Shown: piece by piece, positions 1-10,947 of the stretch
Position numbering within the stretch: position 1 is the first letter of the stretch
How the letters are laid out: each line of letters begins with the position of its first letter
Source of the DNA: Stenogyne calaminthoides
Lineage: Eukaryota; Streptophyta; Magnoliopsida; Lamiales; Lamiaceae
Assembly: GCA_037126765.1 (NCBI GenBank)
Contig: JBBCBC010000022.1
Span: forward strand, 18,009,758-18,073,757
Direction of reading: 5' to 3'
DNA: 64,000 bases
Position numbers and translations under genes: made by a program
The notes under the pieces: model-generated
Seen by the model: the letters and a program-made list of their open reading frames with translations, nothing else
Database searches by the model: none
Told to the model about the DNA's origin: nothing

Positions 1-3000
1 AAGAATCTAAATGCCATATATGAGTTAAGTGATAGAGGTGAAGACCTACGGTATACATGATGGGTAGGAACAAGAATATTTGGATAAAATTATCGAGCAT
101 CCAAAGAAAGTTTGAAGTTACTCAAATAAGAGGCATTTGAAGCCTAAATATCGAGTATTGTTTGATATTGTAAGCAAATGCATCATGAGTAGATCTGGTA
201 GTTTCGAACAGATAAGCACGCCTAAGTTAAGGCTAATGACGGCGATTGAAGATTCACCTTCCACGTCATTCAATTGGTTGCACTATTTGATCAAGGTGGT
301 GAGTGATCAAGCCAAACAAATTCAGAAGGTGAATGGCTCTGTAGTTATCAAAGGAAAGATTCTACATGCAACCAAGATTGCATTTATCTTGGAAACATGC
401 AGAGAAGAGGAGGACATCTTTGCCGATTCCACTTCCTTTCCAAAGTCAAAAATCATGTTCAAACCAACAAAGAAGACTTTGAGAGGACAGAAAGAGAAAA
501 ACTCTGAGTCTCAGGAGGAGACTCACCAAGAAGAAATCGATGAAGAAGCCGCAAGCTTAGGGGGAAAGCTCGATGCAAATTAAAAGAGAGAAAGGAGAGA
601 AACCAAGAAGAAAGACTGCTCCTCGTAAGCCTTGAAGGCTTCAATCTATTGCTGAGAAGGAGGCCAGTGAAACTGAAGAAACTCAACTTGAAGGCCAGCA
701 AGGGTTGAAATCTCCACTTCAGGTTCTTGCTCAGGTAGTGATAAATGTGCAGGATCAAGAAACCGAGGAACAACTTTTTTCTGAGGTACTCGAAACCTCT
801 CTGAGCTCAGATAAAATCTCTCAGGAAATCTTCAAGGGACCTCAGATCCCTACTGAAGAAAGACCTGTTCAGACTCTAGATCACCAACCTCGTGAATTGT
901 CAACTTGGATACGCTCAATGAACCATTTCTAGATCCATCAGCTCTAGAACTCGTACACTCTGAATCTACTGCTTCTGAAAGCCTAAGATTGAAGAAGGGA
1001 GAAGCCTAAGAGACTGAATGGCAAAGTAAGGGGGAACTGTTCATCTTAGACAGATACCCGAAAATAATGCCTATCCCGACCTTCAGATATGTTCTTCGTG
1101 CTCGTAACCACGTATGTATATTCAATCAAACACTCCGTGATGTTGAACATTGCTTCATACAGAGGAGAAGAGTGGTGGAATGCAAGAGACAACCCCGACC
1201 AAATTCTCGTGTTTCGGAAAAACCAAGTCGAGAATGAAAAGTCACGATTTTTGATGAATTAGTGAAAAAGAAGCTAGCTGAAAAGAAAGCTACTGGAGAA
1301 GTTGATGCTTCCAGCTCCCATGATCAAAATAAAGATAAGGATAAGGGAGATGATGCAGAAAAGAAATCGAGAAGGAGAAGGAACCTCGATAGATCTTTGA
1401 GAAAGAGAAGGAAACCGAGAGTCGATGGGGACAGATATCGATCTTGAACCAACCGATATCGCACAACCTCGATCGAAGTTAGCATTCTTCGTGTACCTTT
1501 TTTTCATATATACATTATGCCAAAGTTATTGGAAAGTACCTAGCTTTAAATCGATGATTATGATATGCAGACAGGCTCGAGCACCCAAATGGGTTGGAGC
1601 ACCCAAATTCGATTGGAAAATGTTGTACAAACTCCAGTGGTTGATTTCACACCAATCCTGGATGAGCTAAAGAAGATAGAGCCAAGGATGGAAGAGATAC
1701 TGGCAGGTCAATCTCAAAAGCTTGAGAATCTAAGCTCTTCATCAAGCATGCTGCAAACAATTCTCACAGACAAGATGACTCAGATGGAGTTAGTTACGTC
1801 CGCTCAAAATCGAAAAAATGAGAACTGAGTTCATCATCTGATACGCTTCAAACAACTCTATCAAGTAAATTAGCTACATTAGATGGAAAGATTGATGGAG
1901 TACATACAGAGCTTAATGCCAACATGAAGCAGATGTATCAAGAAAGAACTGCCTATCTTGAAGTCAAGCTGATTGAGAAGAATGACCTAATGATCAAAAC
2001 AGCTGTTGAGGAAATGGGCTCTCTGCTCATGATCAAGATGACAGAGATGATGCATGATGTCTTCTTAAAACAGTTTGCTCCTCTTTCGGATGAGTTCTCA
2101 ATGGCCAAGAATTACATGATAAGGCTAGAAGGATGAGCATAATCAACAAGGTGAGAAGTCTGCAGATGAGTAAGGAGCAATACTATATATGGATATTTGC
2201 GTGACCGACTAACTACTCCCAAAGTATGGTGCCAAAAAGGGAAAAAGGCCTGGTGGCAAATTAAGTGAGTTGTTGGCACAAACCTTTGAGAGAAAGGCTC
2301 AAAAAGAAGCTGAAGGAAAGTAAATTGTTGATGCCTTAAGAGAAATTGAAGCCACTGAGAAACTAAAGTTCAAAGAAGCTGAGAAACCTATCTTCACTCA
2401 AACATCCGAGCAAACCGCTTTAGGAAGTAATTTCTCGAGAAATTGAGTGATAGAAGGATGGTTGGAACAAGCAAGGTAGAAGAAGAACAAGCCAGACTAA
2501 AAAAGAGAAAAGCAGTTGCCTTTGTTGAAACTGAAAAGAAGAAAAGAGCAAAGGTAGTTAAACCTACTAAGAGGAAGCTGATTATGGATTTTGAAGAATC
2601 GATGAAGGACCGTAAAAGGAAATCGAAGCTCAACCGTAGACTTTTGATACCAAGAAGACTCAAGGCCCCGCAGATTGAAAAAGGAGAAAAAAAAGCCGCT
2701 TCAGATCTCGTGCTCCTCCGATCGTAAAAAAAAAAGAAGAAGAACAGAAAAGAAGAGGTGGATTCAAAAAGTTTCTAAGCAAAAAGGAGAGGGTACGAAA
2801 AGACTCGTAAGGGCCGCGACATTGACAAGTGGATGCCTGTACAGTTCAATGATGCATGGGAAGAGATCATGGGAACCTTCTGGTTCTATTATGAGATTCT
2901 GAGAGAAGGGGGAGCAACTCGGATAAGAATGAAGCCTTTATTGAGTACTTACTGACAATCTATCCTAAGTACCTGCAAAGTTGGATCAACTTGGCAGATG

Positions 3001-3232
3001 AAGGAAACACTCAGATAGTAGCTCCCGTCCATACATGTACCCAAACTCCTAGGTTTGAGAATGGCTATGTAAATGAGGCACCATTTATCGAAATAGCCCA
3101 AAGATGCCATCCAAATTTAGGGCGAATAACAGAAACAACCCTGAAATCATCAAGGCAAGAGATGAACTGAAGAAGAGATACTACGGGATGTTCAACCTGG
3201 AAGTGGCAGAGGATGAAGTGGAAGAAGACTGA
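1..3232 (+). pseudogene. Decayed post-pol (env-like) ORF of A1
   Basis: Coding remnants lie in several frames, at about 137-583, 705-932, 1262-1447, 1565-1828, 1924-2136 and 2443-2727. Residues 5-60 of the first piece (KYRVLFDIV, then a stretch ending NWLHYLIK) match the start of the ORF at 50625-50960 in element S (KYRLLFDIV ... NWLEFLKR). They resemble the 'putative plant transposon protein' domain known from plant repeats. Downstream pieces are rich in Lys and Glu with methionine-rich helical stretches, as in the S homologue. No signal peptide or membrane segment is visible, so 'env-like' describes position, not a shown envelope function. The ORF probably ended at the TGA at 3230-3232. Stops and frameshifts make it a pseudogene. 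Confidence 0.7.
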
Positions 3233-3486
3233 AGACTTTATACTTCTGTATTTTTTTTTATTTTCATTGTAATCTGTAACACTTATCCTACATCAATGAA
3301 AATTTTATCTTTATGCTCAAAGATAATATCTCATTATCTTTTTACATGTCTTGATATGCCAGATTGTTAAAGAACTTGATTGGAGAAATACCATTTTGGT
3401 TGTAATAGATAAACTGAAACCAGAGGATAGGTTAGGTTTTCTTAAATGTAACAAGATGGTTTTGGCATCATCAAAAAGGGGGAAAT
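3233..3486 (+). other. A1 3' untranslated region and polypurine tract
   Basis: Noncoding, T-rich stretch after the post-pol ORF. It ends in a purine run (AAAAAGGGGGAAA plus T, 3473-3486) immediately before the LTR. The same sequence, including the phrase before it, occurs in reverse at 63882-63960 before the A2 LTR. The tract is the expected plus-strand primer site for reverse transcription. Confidence 0.75.
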
Positions 3487-3659
3487 TGTTGGGAGATGAA
3501 TTTAATAAAGAAGTTTTGATTAGATCCCAAAAACCCCGAGTATGACATGTTCAGATAATCTTGATAAACCGAAATCGTTTTTTAAGATAGATTGTTCAGG
3601 AAGTTATCTGCACCCATATATAGTCAACGAGATATAGATCGGGTTAGATTTTGAAGACA

Positions 3660-4010
3660 TAAAGACTAGTAAGTTGTGAAGACATTGAAGACTCAAGATA
3701 AATCAAGACACCGAAGACTCGCAGATGTCATCAAGACTCGATAAAGTTGTTGAAGACATCAAGACTCAGATGTCAAGATGACTCAAGATGTCATCAAGAC
3801 ATCAAGACTAAGTTGTTGAAGACATCAAGACTCAAGATGTCACCGAAGACATCAAGACTCAAAGATGTCATCAAAGACATTGAAGACTCAAAGATGTCAA
3901 AGATGACTCATCAAGACATTGAAGACTCAAGATGTCATCAAGACATCAAAGACTCAAGATGATCAAGACATCAAGACTCGTAAGATAATCAAGACTCAAG
4001 AAGACTTCTC
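3660..4010 (+). repeat. Degenerate GAAGACATCAAGACTCAAGATG tandem repeat in the A1 U3
   Basis: Many imperfect copies of short units built from GAAGACA, TCAAGACTC and AAGATGTCA follow each other. The A2 LTR has the complementary array at about 63470-63700 (GAGTCTTGATGTCTTC). Its place upstream of the TATA box suggests a U3 enhancer-like repeat; that role is inference. Confidence 0.75.
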
Positions 4011-4480
4011 GAATATACTCAAGATAACCTCGAATGTTCGAGGCACCAATATAATCTATCTGAAGACTACAAAAACTAAGATAAACATAAATATTCAGAA
4101 AAATAGATATTGCCCAAAACATTCGTATGCAAAAAAAAGGAACTAAGTCTAAGTGTTGTTTAAGGTTGTCTCATTCAGAGAGATTAACCAAAAAGAGCCG
4201 TTTTGTTTGTCTACATTCACTGAAGACAAGAACCAATCAGAGGAAGACAACATCAGATTTTTATCGACACTAAAAAGCGACACCACCTCAATCATGTCAG
4301 TAGTACTAAGTTCTAGACTGCAAAAATTGGTGATTGGCTACATGACTGCATATTTCCTAAAACGTGCAAGGGAGTGTTCAAACCCTAAATATAGTCGATC
4401 ATCAAACACCAGAAGAGAAAACTCATAAAGCTATCTCTCCCAACGGATAGTTTTCAAAGAGTGACCTTGGTGAAGTTGCC

Positions 4481-4488
4481 TATAAATA
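4481..4488 (+). promoter_or_regulatory. TATA box of the A1 LTR
   Basis: TATAAATA lies in the middle of the LTR and is conserved in the A2 copy (plus-strand TATTTATA at 62960-62967). The flanking sequence is the same in both LTRs, which supports a core promoter for the family. Confidence 0.6.
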
Positions 4489-5399
4489 CCAGTGACCCTT
4501 TACATTGAGAGGTTACGGGAAATTTCAAAGCAACTCAAGAGCTCATTCAGATATTGCAAAATTGAAGCACTCGAAAAACCCTAGAATTTCCCAAGTGTTT
4601 CACATTGGAGAGAGCTCACTATTCTAAGCCTAGAGTGATAGATATATCCAAAGCTTAGAAGAGATATCCTAGCCTTTGCATTAGTTCTTATTGTAAAGGA
4701 TATCTCACCCTAGTTGGAAACCAACCCAAAACCCAAACCCTTTGTTAAGGTAGTTTGTGTGTGTTTTGTTGGTGAGTTAGAGTTGTAAAGAGTTAATAAG
4801 CTACAGTGAGTTAGCCAGAAAACTCTACAGAAGAAGTTAGTAAGCTACTTGTGGTAGTCTGAACACTTGTGTGTGTTTGAGTTAGTAAGCTGCAGTGAGT
4901 CAACCAGAAAACTCAAGGTAGAAAAGTGAGTAAGCTACAGTGTTGTGTTGTTTTGCTTTCTGTACTGCATTATTATCTGTTGCATGTTTTTCACTGAAAG
5001 CATAGTTCACTGATATTCAGTTGGAACCAATCCACTGAATTTGCATCAAATTGATCACAGCCTTAATCACTGTTTTATTGAAGGGAAGATTTTCAACAAA
5101 GCTAAAACGAGTATAAACTTAGGGCCAACCATTCCGCACACTTGAGTAGCTAGAACAGATAGTTACCAAACTGAACTAACTCTACTGAGGGTTCAGTAAG
5201 ATAATTAACTGATCCAAGCACCTCAGGATCTCTGATAAACTCAGGCTCAGTTGGGCTAATCTGAAGCTTCTGAAAACAGCTCAGGATCATTGTCTCAGTA
5301 GACTTTGACTCAGGGCAATCCGTGCTTCTTAGGGCAAAATCATCAGGATAACCTGACCCATCTGACCTCAGTGAAATAAAAGTTTTAAAAAGCACTGAA

Positions 5400-5425
5400 C
5401 ACGTGTATTCCCCCCCATACACGTG
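5400..5425. repeat. G-box palindrome near the end of the A1 LTR
   Basis: CACGTGTAT, an 8-bp C-rich spacer and ATACACGTG form a perfect 9-bp inverted repeat, so two CACGTG G-box cores face each other around a C-tract. The A2 LTR keeps the arms at 61920-61928 and 61941-61949 although the G/C-tract length differs. The palindrome is downstream of the TATA box and would be in the transcribed leader. Confidence 0.7.
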
Positions 5426-5452
5426 TGAGACTCGTTAGCACCTGGACCAACA

Positions 5453-6238
5453 CATATTATTGTTAATATGGCTCCCGATTATTATTTCCCGTGTTTAAAA
5501 TTATCTAGTCCATTAATTAATTTAAGTCACTGAATAACTTCATATTAATCAATATCTTTTTCCTTGGAGTAAGGTCAGCTCAACATTATTATCCATACCG
5601 GAAACAAATTCCACTTGCAAGATTTGGTATGATAAAACTTCTGAGCCCACCAAGGGGACAAATCAAGCAAGACGTACATGCACACGATTCTCCGTATTAA
5701 ATATTAGCAATCATCATGTAACTAATAATATTGTCCAAAATATAAAGTATTGAATCACATTGATTCTCCATCATAAGTCAAAACAATAATTATTAATTTC
5801 ACACGATCCTATTTAAGGGATGGGGATTAAGAAATAACGAACCACTGAGGTCTAATTCTTCTATATTCAGTACTAAATAATTTATCCTCATGTAGGTCCT
5901 ATTAAGTGCATCATAATGCACTAGTGCAATCTCTTGGTCAAGACAAGCCAATTTGAGCCTTACACTTCAACCTTTCACGATGGATTGTTCATTTCCATCT
6001 GGGTTGTGAATTATGTACTTTTGGTTACAAGGGACTGTTAATTTAATCTTCTGTGATCTGGTATCACTAAATTAACTACAATATAACATGTACTATTTAT
6101 TGAACAATTATGCAGTAAATATATGTAACATTCAATGATATTTAAAGCAACAGTGATAAATAATTTATTTCAGCAAATAAGACAGAAATTCAGTTTGGTA
6201 ATACAAGTAAAAGTATACTTTCCAGTATAACGCCAACA
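5453..6238 (-). repeat. Partial 3' LTR of Copia B
   Basis: On the minus strand the LTR starts at 6238 with TGTTGGCGTTATACTGG and aligns closely with the first ~790 bp of the solo LTR at 19838 (TGTTGGGATTATACTGG) until A1 interrupts it. The purine tract AAGTGGGAGAT (plus strand 6239-6250) immediately precedes it. The rest of the LTR should lie left of A1, outside the window. Confidence 0.85.
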
Positions 6239-6252
6239 ATCTCCCACTTATA

Positions 6253-6608
6253 CTCAAAGTCTGTTTTTTAAGTATACTACATCATGTCTCGTGTTTCTAC
6301 GTGATATCTAATGTCACCTACATGAACCTAATAATATTTCTCCCACTTATACTCAAAGCTGATTGGCAATGGTCTTGGCACCCATTCCTTCCACATGTCT
6401 CTCAAATGTATTATGAGGCAGACCCTTTGTGAATGGATCTTCTAGGTTGTCCTCTAACGCGATCTTTGCCACCTCTATATCTCATCTCTTAACGATTTTT
6501 CATATAAGATAGTATTTCCTTTTAATGTGTTTGCTGGCCTTGTGGGCTCTTGGTTCCCTTGAATTTGCAACTGCTCCAGACCGTGATGGTGCTGGGCAAA
6601 TTAGGAAC
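6253..6608 (-). pseudogene. Copia B RNase H, C-terminal part
   Basis: Minus-strand translation with a frame change gives ANSREPRAHKASKHI, then KRKYYLI and DPFTKGLP, the conserved end of Copia RNase H (the HIKRKYH and DPLTK motifs). The stretch before it (VPNLPSTITV) is also RNase H, with about 14 nt missing before GAVANS. Sequence from about 6609 rightward is no longer Copia but mitochondrial-like. The homologous N-terminal half is at 7441-7723. Confidence 0.75.
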
Positions 6609-7440
6609 TATGAAGAAGGGCAATACCACTTGTAAAGCTCTTTCATCGAGTGCACGATCATGACAAGACTCGAGGAAGAAGCCCGAGCTAACTCCGTGCC
6701 AGCAGCAGCGGTAAGACGGGGGGGCATGTGTTCTTCTGAATGACTGGGCATACTCATTTGTAGAGAAGAACCTACACAAAAGGAATTTCAAGGTTAGTAG
6801 TGCGACCGGGTATTCCCGGCCAAGAAAGGTGAGTGTAATCTTTCCAACGAAGCCAACATAAATCCGATCCGAATAAAAAAAGAAAAGGAAGTTTAATTAT
6901 GGTGGTATACCAGCCGCCTGTTCTGGAACTTCCAGTTCCAATTGGTACCGATACCTCTCTCTAAGTAAAGGTAAGATTCTTAGCCCTGTGGATGACTCTA
7001 TCTAAAATACAATAGGGACATCCGTTTCCGGCTACTCCTTTATTCGTATCTTTAAGAAAGTATGCTTAAGTAATAGGGTCAAGGTCAACCCATCCAGATG
7101 ATGTCTGCTCTGGTTAGTAGTTAGAGGACTCTTAGTACCTGCATACCCCGGGGCGCTGGTTATAGACCAATCAAATAATTGGATTTTCTTTATTGCTCGC
7201 CCTTAACAGTGGGCTCCCTGGAGAGCTAATTGCAGCAGATGAAATAGTTGGGGTTCGTGAAAAGATTTATTCTGCTGAGGAATGGAATAATATCACTTTT
7301 CATTCGATTTGTGGGAATTTTTGATCTATAAACAGTCCCTAACTAATGATCGACGGTAGCCCCGACTTCCATAGGTCCTTGGTTCGACCTCCTAATTCGA
7401 ATGGAGGTCCTTGCGCGGGCGTCTCATCCCTAAGACTTGC
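6609..7440 (+). other. Nuclear insertion of mitochondrial DNA (NUMT)
   Basis: About 0.83 kb of non-retrotransposon sequence sits inside the RNase H of Copia B. Its first ~145 bp are plant mitochondrial 18S rRNA-like. The remainder has the mixed composition of plant mitochondrial spacer DNA and carries no ORF I can name. Ends are approximate, placed where RNase H coding sequence stops and resumes. No target duplication is evident, as expected for NUMTs joined by end-joining. Mitochondrial origin is firm for the rRNA part and inferred for 6760-7440. Confidence 0.65.
6612..6755 (+). pseudogene. rrn18: Mitochondrial rrn18 fragment (530-loop region)
   Basis: GAAGAAGGGCAAT, then GTAAAGCTCTTTC and TCGAGGAAGAAGCCC, lead into GTGCCAGCAGCAGCGGTAA (6696-6714) and AAGACGGGGGG. 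This is the universal small-subunit 530 loop in its plant mitochondrial form. One base differs from the universal GTGCCAGCAGCCGCGGTAA. Similarity stops soon after GACTGGGC (~6750). The piece is far too short to be functional. Confidence 0.8.
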
Positions 7441-7889
7441 TTGCTTTGTATGGAGTGTTTAGTGGTTCCTCAAGTTCTTGAGCCAAACCGCTTCCTTCGT
7501 TGCTTTACAAGCAGCTACATATTCAATTCCATGGTAGAATCTGCGATGTATTTCTGCTTAACGCTTCTCCATGTCATGGCTTCTCCCCCCATGCAAAACA
7601 CACCACCCGAGGTAGATTTTCTAGAATCTAAGTCTGATTGGAATTCCGAGTCCGTGTAACCGATGGGGATCAAACTGTCTAACTGATAAACTAACATTCT
7701 ATCCCGAGTTCTGTTCAGATACTTTAGAATTTTTTAACTGCAGTCCAATGTTCTTTCCCCAGATTACTTTGATATCTTGCTACCATGCCAATGGAAAAGT
7801 AGATATCAGGTCTCGTGCTCAGCATTGCATAAATAAAGCTTCCGACAGCCGAAGCATAAGTGAAAATGTGTGTGCATGTATTTCCAGAG
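7441..7889 (-). pseudogene. Copia B RT tail and RNase H N-terminal part
   Basis: Minus strand: YASAVGSFIYAM followed by TRPDIYF is the conserved RT end. After it come GYTDSEFQSDLDSRKSTSG, GGVFCMGGEAMTWRS and VKQKYIADSTMELN, the start of Copia RNase H with the catalytic Asp of YTDS and the Glu region degraded (AEYV reads ELNM in this frame, restored as EYVAACKATKEAVWL one base over). Frameshifts separate the parts. The left end runs into mitochondrial-like DNA and the right end is cut by the D LTR. Confidence 0.8.
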
Positions 7890-8623
7890 TGTTGTTTAAA
7901 ATATTGTGCAACATATAAAACAACATATGACAACGGAAGTATAAAAATATAGTACAAAGGATTTCCAAAATTGTGTATAGTCTATAATCAGACTATACAA
8001 ACCCTATGGTTAAAAACATCACTATAACAAGTAGTGAGATACACACGAATCTCTAAAAAGATCCTAAAAGGTGTAGTGAAAAACCACACACAAAAAATCA
8101 ATCTATTCAATCAAGTAACTAGTTATCTTATTCAACTAAAACTTGATCTAATAAGACAAAATCAATACTGATGGGAAATGTTGGAATACACACGACCAGT
8201 ACAAATAGACATAGCATCGACCCTCACACTCCACTCATGGTTATGTCTCGGATGCTACTCTCTTAAGTTTGGAGTAGAGCAAATGGAATTTCACTTTAAC
8301 TCAAACTTGAATGTCGACCAATGCAGTCTATTTATAGACTTGAAGACCAACTGCATTGTCCTATCCACTAGGTGTGGAGAGCCTTGAACTTCTCCTCCAC
8401 TATCTCCATGATCTTGGTGTAACCACCCATGATCTTTCTATTCTTACTCCATTTCAGTGCAACCGCTTGACAATATCATAAATTGTCTTCAACCTGCAAT
8501 GTAGGAAACATAGAAAAACACATCTAATAAAATGGAGTCAGTGTTAGGAGAAAGGGCATATTTATGATGTTGTGCAGAATATTGTCCAACATCTGGAACA
8601 ACATCCGTGCAACATCAACAAAC
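7890..8623 (-). repeat. 3' LTR of element D (734 bp)
   Basis: On the minus strand it starts TGTTGATGTTGCACGG right after GGGGGAGTT (plus 8624-8636) and ends TTAAACAACA at 7890. TATAAATA is at 8329-8336 (plus TATTTATA). The start repeats AACATC/GTTG words (CAACATCTGGAACAACATCC). Confidence 0.7.
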
Positions 8624-9019
8624 TCCCCCAATGTGGCCTTTCTACTACAAAACACCCGACGTTAAAAACAACATCCGAACTTGTGTCAGGAAATAAACAA
8701 ATAATAGCCATTCAGAGAACAACTACTATTCAACCAAATCATAATTTAAAAACAGACAACAAACACAAGCACTAAGTACATCAGCAGTGTACTTAGGCAA
8801 AAGTATCCAACAAAAAGTAAATGACAGAAACATAAACCTAACAACTAGTTGTCCATTAACAGAGTTCATAAAGTAAAGAATAGTAAATAAAAGATTGCAA
8901 TATAGAAAGTAATTTTTATAGTGAAGTATAGGGAAAGACTGGGCCATTGGAATGGTTGCATCTCCATAATCTGCAAATGCTCCCCCATACATCAAAAACT
9001 CCCTTTGTCTTGAGTCTGT
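8624..9019 (-). other. Element D polypurine tract and 3' noncoding region
   Basis: Between the TGA of the acidic ORF and the LTR: AT-rich, no ORF of note. It ends with the purine tract ATTGGGGGAGTT on the minus strand. A second purine run (ATGGGGGAGCATTTG) lies near 8980. Duplicated purine tracts before the 3' LTR are common in Sireviruses. Confidence 0.55.
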
Positions 9020-9404
9020 TCACCAGTTATCAGTTCCATATAGCTGATCAATGGTAGCAACACTTTCTGGGGACATACTCTCCCTATTAGGAGTCTTCTT
9101 CAGCTCATCATCAGTGTCATCAGGGCTATCATCAACTGGTTAAACTTCATCAAGTACAATCTGTTCAGCAGCAACATCATCAGTATTGAGTACATCTTCC
9201 ACAACATCCTCCATAGCCTCATTAACAGCATCTTGTATAGCATCTTCAACCTCTATGTCTTCAGCATCATTCTGATCATCTTGTGCATCAGCAGCATCTT
9301 CAACATTATCACCAGCATCTGGTGCATCATCCTTCTCACCTGCATGGCCAGATGGACCAACTCCATCATCACCACCATATTTAGGACCATCATCAGGTGA
9401 TCCC
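9020..9404 (-). pseudogene. C-terminal part of an acidic ORF of element D
   Basis: On the minus strand one frame is open from the C junction (9404) to a TGA at 9020-9022, with a single TAA at 9140-9142. It reads GSPDDGPKYGGDDGVG and continues with dense Asp/Glu (AEDIEVEDAIQDAVNEAMED), ending DQLYGTDNW. Such acidic tails occur in post-pol ORFs and pol hinge regions of plant Copia elements. The N-terminal part was displaced by Copia C. No domain can be named. Confidence 0.5.
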
Positions 9405-10947
9405 TGTAGGAATTTAGAGGCACGTAAACACGTTATACATGCGCAGCGGAAATAAACAGTTCACCAACAACGAACATATAATTGCATAAACGATTACAAT
9501 AAGCATAATGAGAAATCTTACAGTAATTCGATAGCAGATTTCTCAACTATGGTATCCACGTAATCCCCTTGAACAGATCTGCACAGATCTGCCAGCGTTA
9601 AATAGAAGACGGAATTTGCTAGGAAAATTCTTAATCTAGATTTTATGGAGAAACTAGGTTTTCTTGTTTTAGTAAATAATGAATCCCAGAATTTCATATA
9701 TATAGGGAGAGATTGGCTTAAATCTTAAGCAATCTTTATAAGGAAGATAATTCCTAATCTTGCAAAACAAATCTCAAAGATACTTTTTCCCTATGGATAT
9801 TTTCCTACAATAATATTCCATAATATTATTTGGGATTCTTATTTAATTAAATCTAATTTAATTAAATAGTAATAATAATTAATTCTACATTAATATATTA
9901 TTAATTCTCCATAAATTAAATATTAAATCTAATTTAATACTTAATCAACAGACTATAATCCGTACGTAGGGGTTACTTGTTGTGTGACCCATATGTCCTC
10001 ATATATCGAGCGATTAGTCAAACTAACGGTCATAATTGAACCCTTGACAATAAATAAGACATTCTCAATATATGAGGTATGTTGCGAGAAACGTGCAACT
10101 ACCTGTAACTATAACATGGGTTATTGCGATTTCCTCCTTTCATTCATGAATACTCGATTAGTCTTGAACATGATGAAGTGTCTATTCAAATAAGTTAATC
10201 AATTTATCTCCAATCACTAATTGATCACTTGTGTCACACTTGGCCACAAAGTCCAAGTTGACGTGCATTGGCCAATGACTTTGATCCAATTATGATGAGA
10301 AGAGGAGTATTCTCTCTAAATCCACTTTGAGGAATGAATCCTTTTCTTAGCACAACTACCACGCACATGCATTTCGTGATGAACCCAATCCAAGTCATAT
10401 CTACCCATAGACGGGTGCAAGCGTCAGTCATGGTCAAAGTTCATCACTCCACACATTTCGTGCGTATTGACCTCAAGTCAAAGGAGTATCGCATCGCTCC
10501 CACTAACCGAGATACCCGTAGACATATATAGTAGAACTACATCAAACAGTTTCTCGGATGGGTATACCAATACCCTATAAGATATTTGTACATCCATCAT
10601 GAGATACCTAGTATCTCGTAGTAAGTGAGATCTCACTACACTCTCTAAGAGTATGATGCAGATCGCACACCAATCTCCATTGCATCATCAATATCCCATT
10701 CTTGATGATCCTCGATTGGGGCTATTTGAGAATCATGCTTAGGTCATCTGAGTTCTCACTCACTCAATGATAGCAATGATTCAAGGGAACACAGATAAGA
10801 ACAAATGCAAACAATCAAACATAATATTCTAATAAGTGTAATGTCATACATTTAATATTAAACAAAGAGTAATATTAAACCAACACTGAATATTATCTGA
10901 GTATTATGTCCTTACAATGGATTGTCTCTAGGACACTAACACTAACA
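9405..10947 (-). repeat. 3' LTR of Copia C (1543 bp)
   Basis: On the minus strand it starts TGTTAGTGTTAGTGTCC right after the tract CAAGTGGGAGAT (plus 10948-10960) and ends AAATTCCTACA at 9405. TATATATAG at 9697-9705 is a plausible promoter. The 9840-9950 stretch is very AT-rich. The ORFs at 9984-10531 in either direction are chance ORFs inside the LTR. Confidence 0.8.

Larger units (their letters stand above)
1..5452 (+). mobile_element. Sirevirus-like Ty1/copia element A1, 3' part
   Basis: This is the 3' end of a plus-strand Copia element that begins left of the window. It consists of a decayed post-pol ORF, a short 3' untranslated stretch, a purine tract and a complete 3' LTR. The structure, with an extra ORF between pol and the 3' LTR and a tract ending GGGGGAAAT directly before TGTTGGG, is that of Sireviruses. 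A second copy of the same LTR lies on the minus strand at 61893-63881. A1 sits inside the LTR of Copia B: B LTR sequence resumes at 5453, so A1 is younger than B. Only the right target flank (CATAT, 5453-5457) is visible. Confidence 0.85.
3487..5452 (+). repeat. 3' LTR of A1 (family A, 1966 bp)
   Basis: It begins TGTTGGGAGATG after the purine tract and ends GGACCAACA. The reverse complement of 61893-63881 matches it along its length, which fixes both ends. TATAAATA at 4481-4488 is the likely core promoter, so U3 is about 1 kb and the transcribed R-U5 part about 0.9 kb. It contains a degenerate tandem repeat at 3660-4010 and a palindrome at 5400-5425. It ends where Copia B LTR sequence resumes. 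Confidence 0.88.
5453..7889 (-). mobile_element. Ty1/copia element B, 3' fragment, split by mitochondrial DNA
   Basis: Read on the minus strand, the fragment runs from the RT tail (7889) through RNase H, a polypurine tract and the start of a 3' LTR, which is cut at 5453 by A1. The upstream side is cut at 7889 by the LTR of element D. A 0.8-kb mitochondrial-like segment interrupts RNase H. A solo LTR of the same family lies at 19838-21678. B is the oldest layer of the nest. Confidence 0.82.
7890..9404 (-). mobile_element. Copia-type element D, 3' part
   Basis: A minus-strand element represented by its 3' LTR (7890-8623), a purine-rich tract, an untranslated stretch and an acidic ORF end. It is inserted in Copia B (CAGAG at 7885-7889 is the left target flank) and is itself cut at 9405 by Copia C (left flank ATCCC, 9400-9404). 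The missing 5' part should lie right of the C/G nest. The integrase fragment H at 60861-61892 is on the same strand and could belong to it. Confidence 0.65.

Noticed and set aside
3660..4010. CRISPR-like array
   Set aside because: Units are degenerate and contiguous with no unique spacers, and lie in a plant LTR.
5150..5422. Minus-strand ORF of 90 codons in the A1 LTR
   Set aside because: A similar frame exists in A2 but with stops and no domain; the region is R-U5 of the LTR.
6690..6725. Bacterial 16S rRNA or bacterial contamination
   Set aside because: The 530-loop motif is universal. The flanks match the plant mitochondrial version and both sides run into Copia RNase H, so an old mitochondrial insertion fits better.
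7411..7659. Plus-strand ORF of 82 codons
   Set aside because: It is antisense to Copia B RNase H, which explains the open frame.
9984..10531. Overlapping ORFs on both strands
   Set aside because: They lie inside the Copia C LTR, have no recognisable domain and cross the LTR promoter region.
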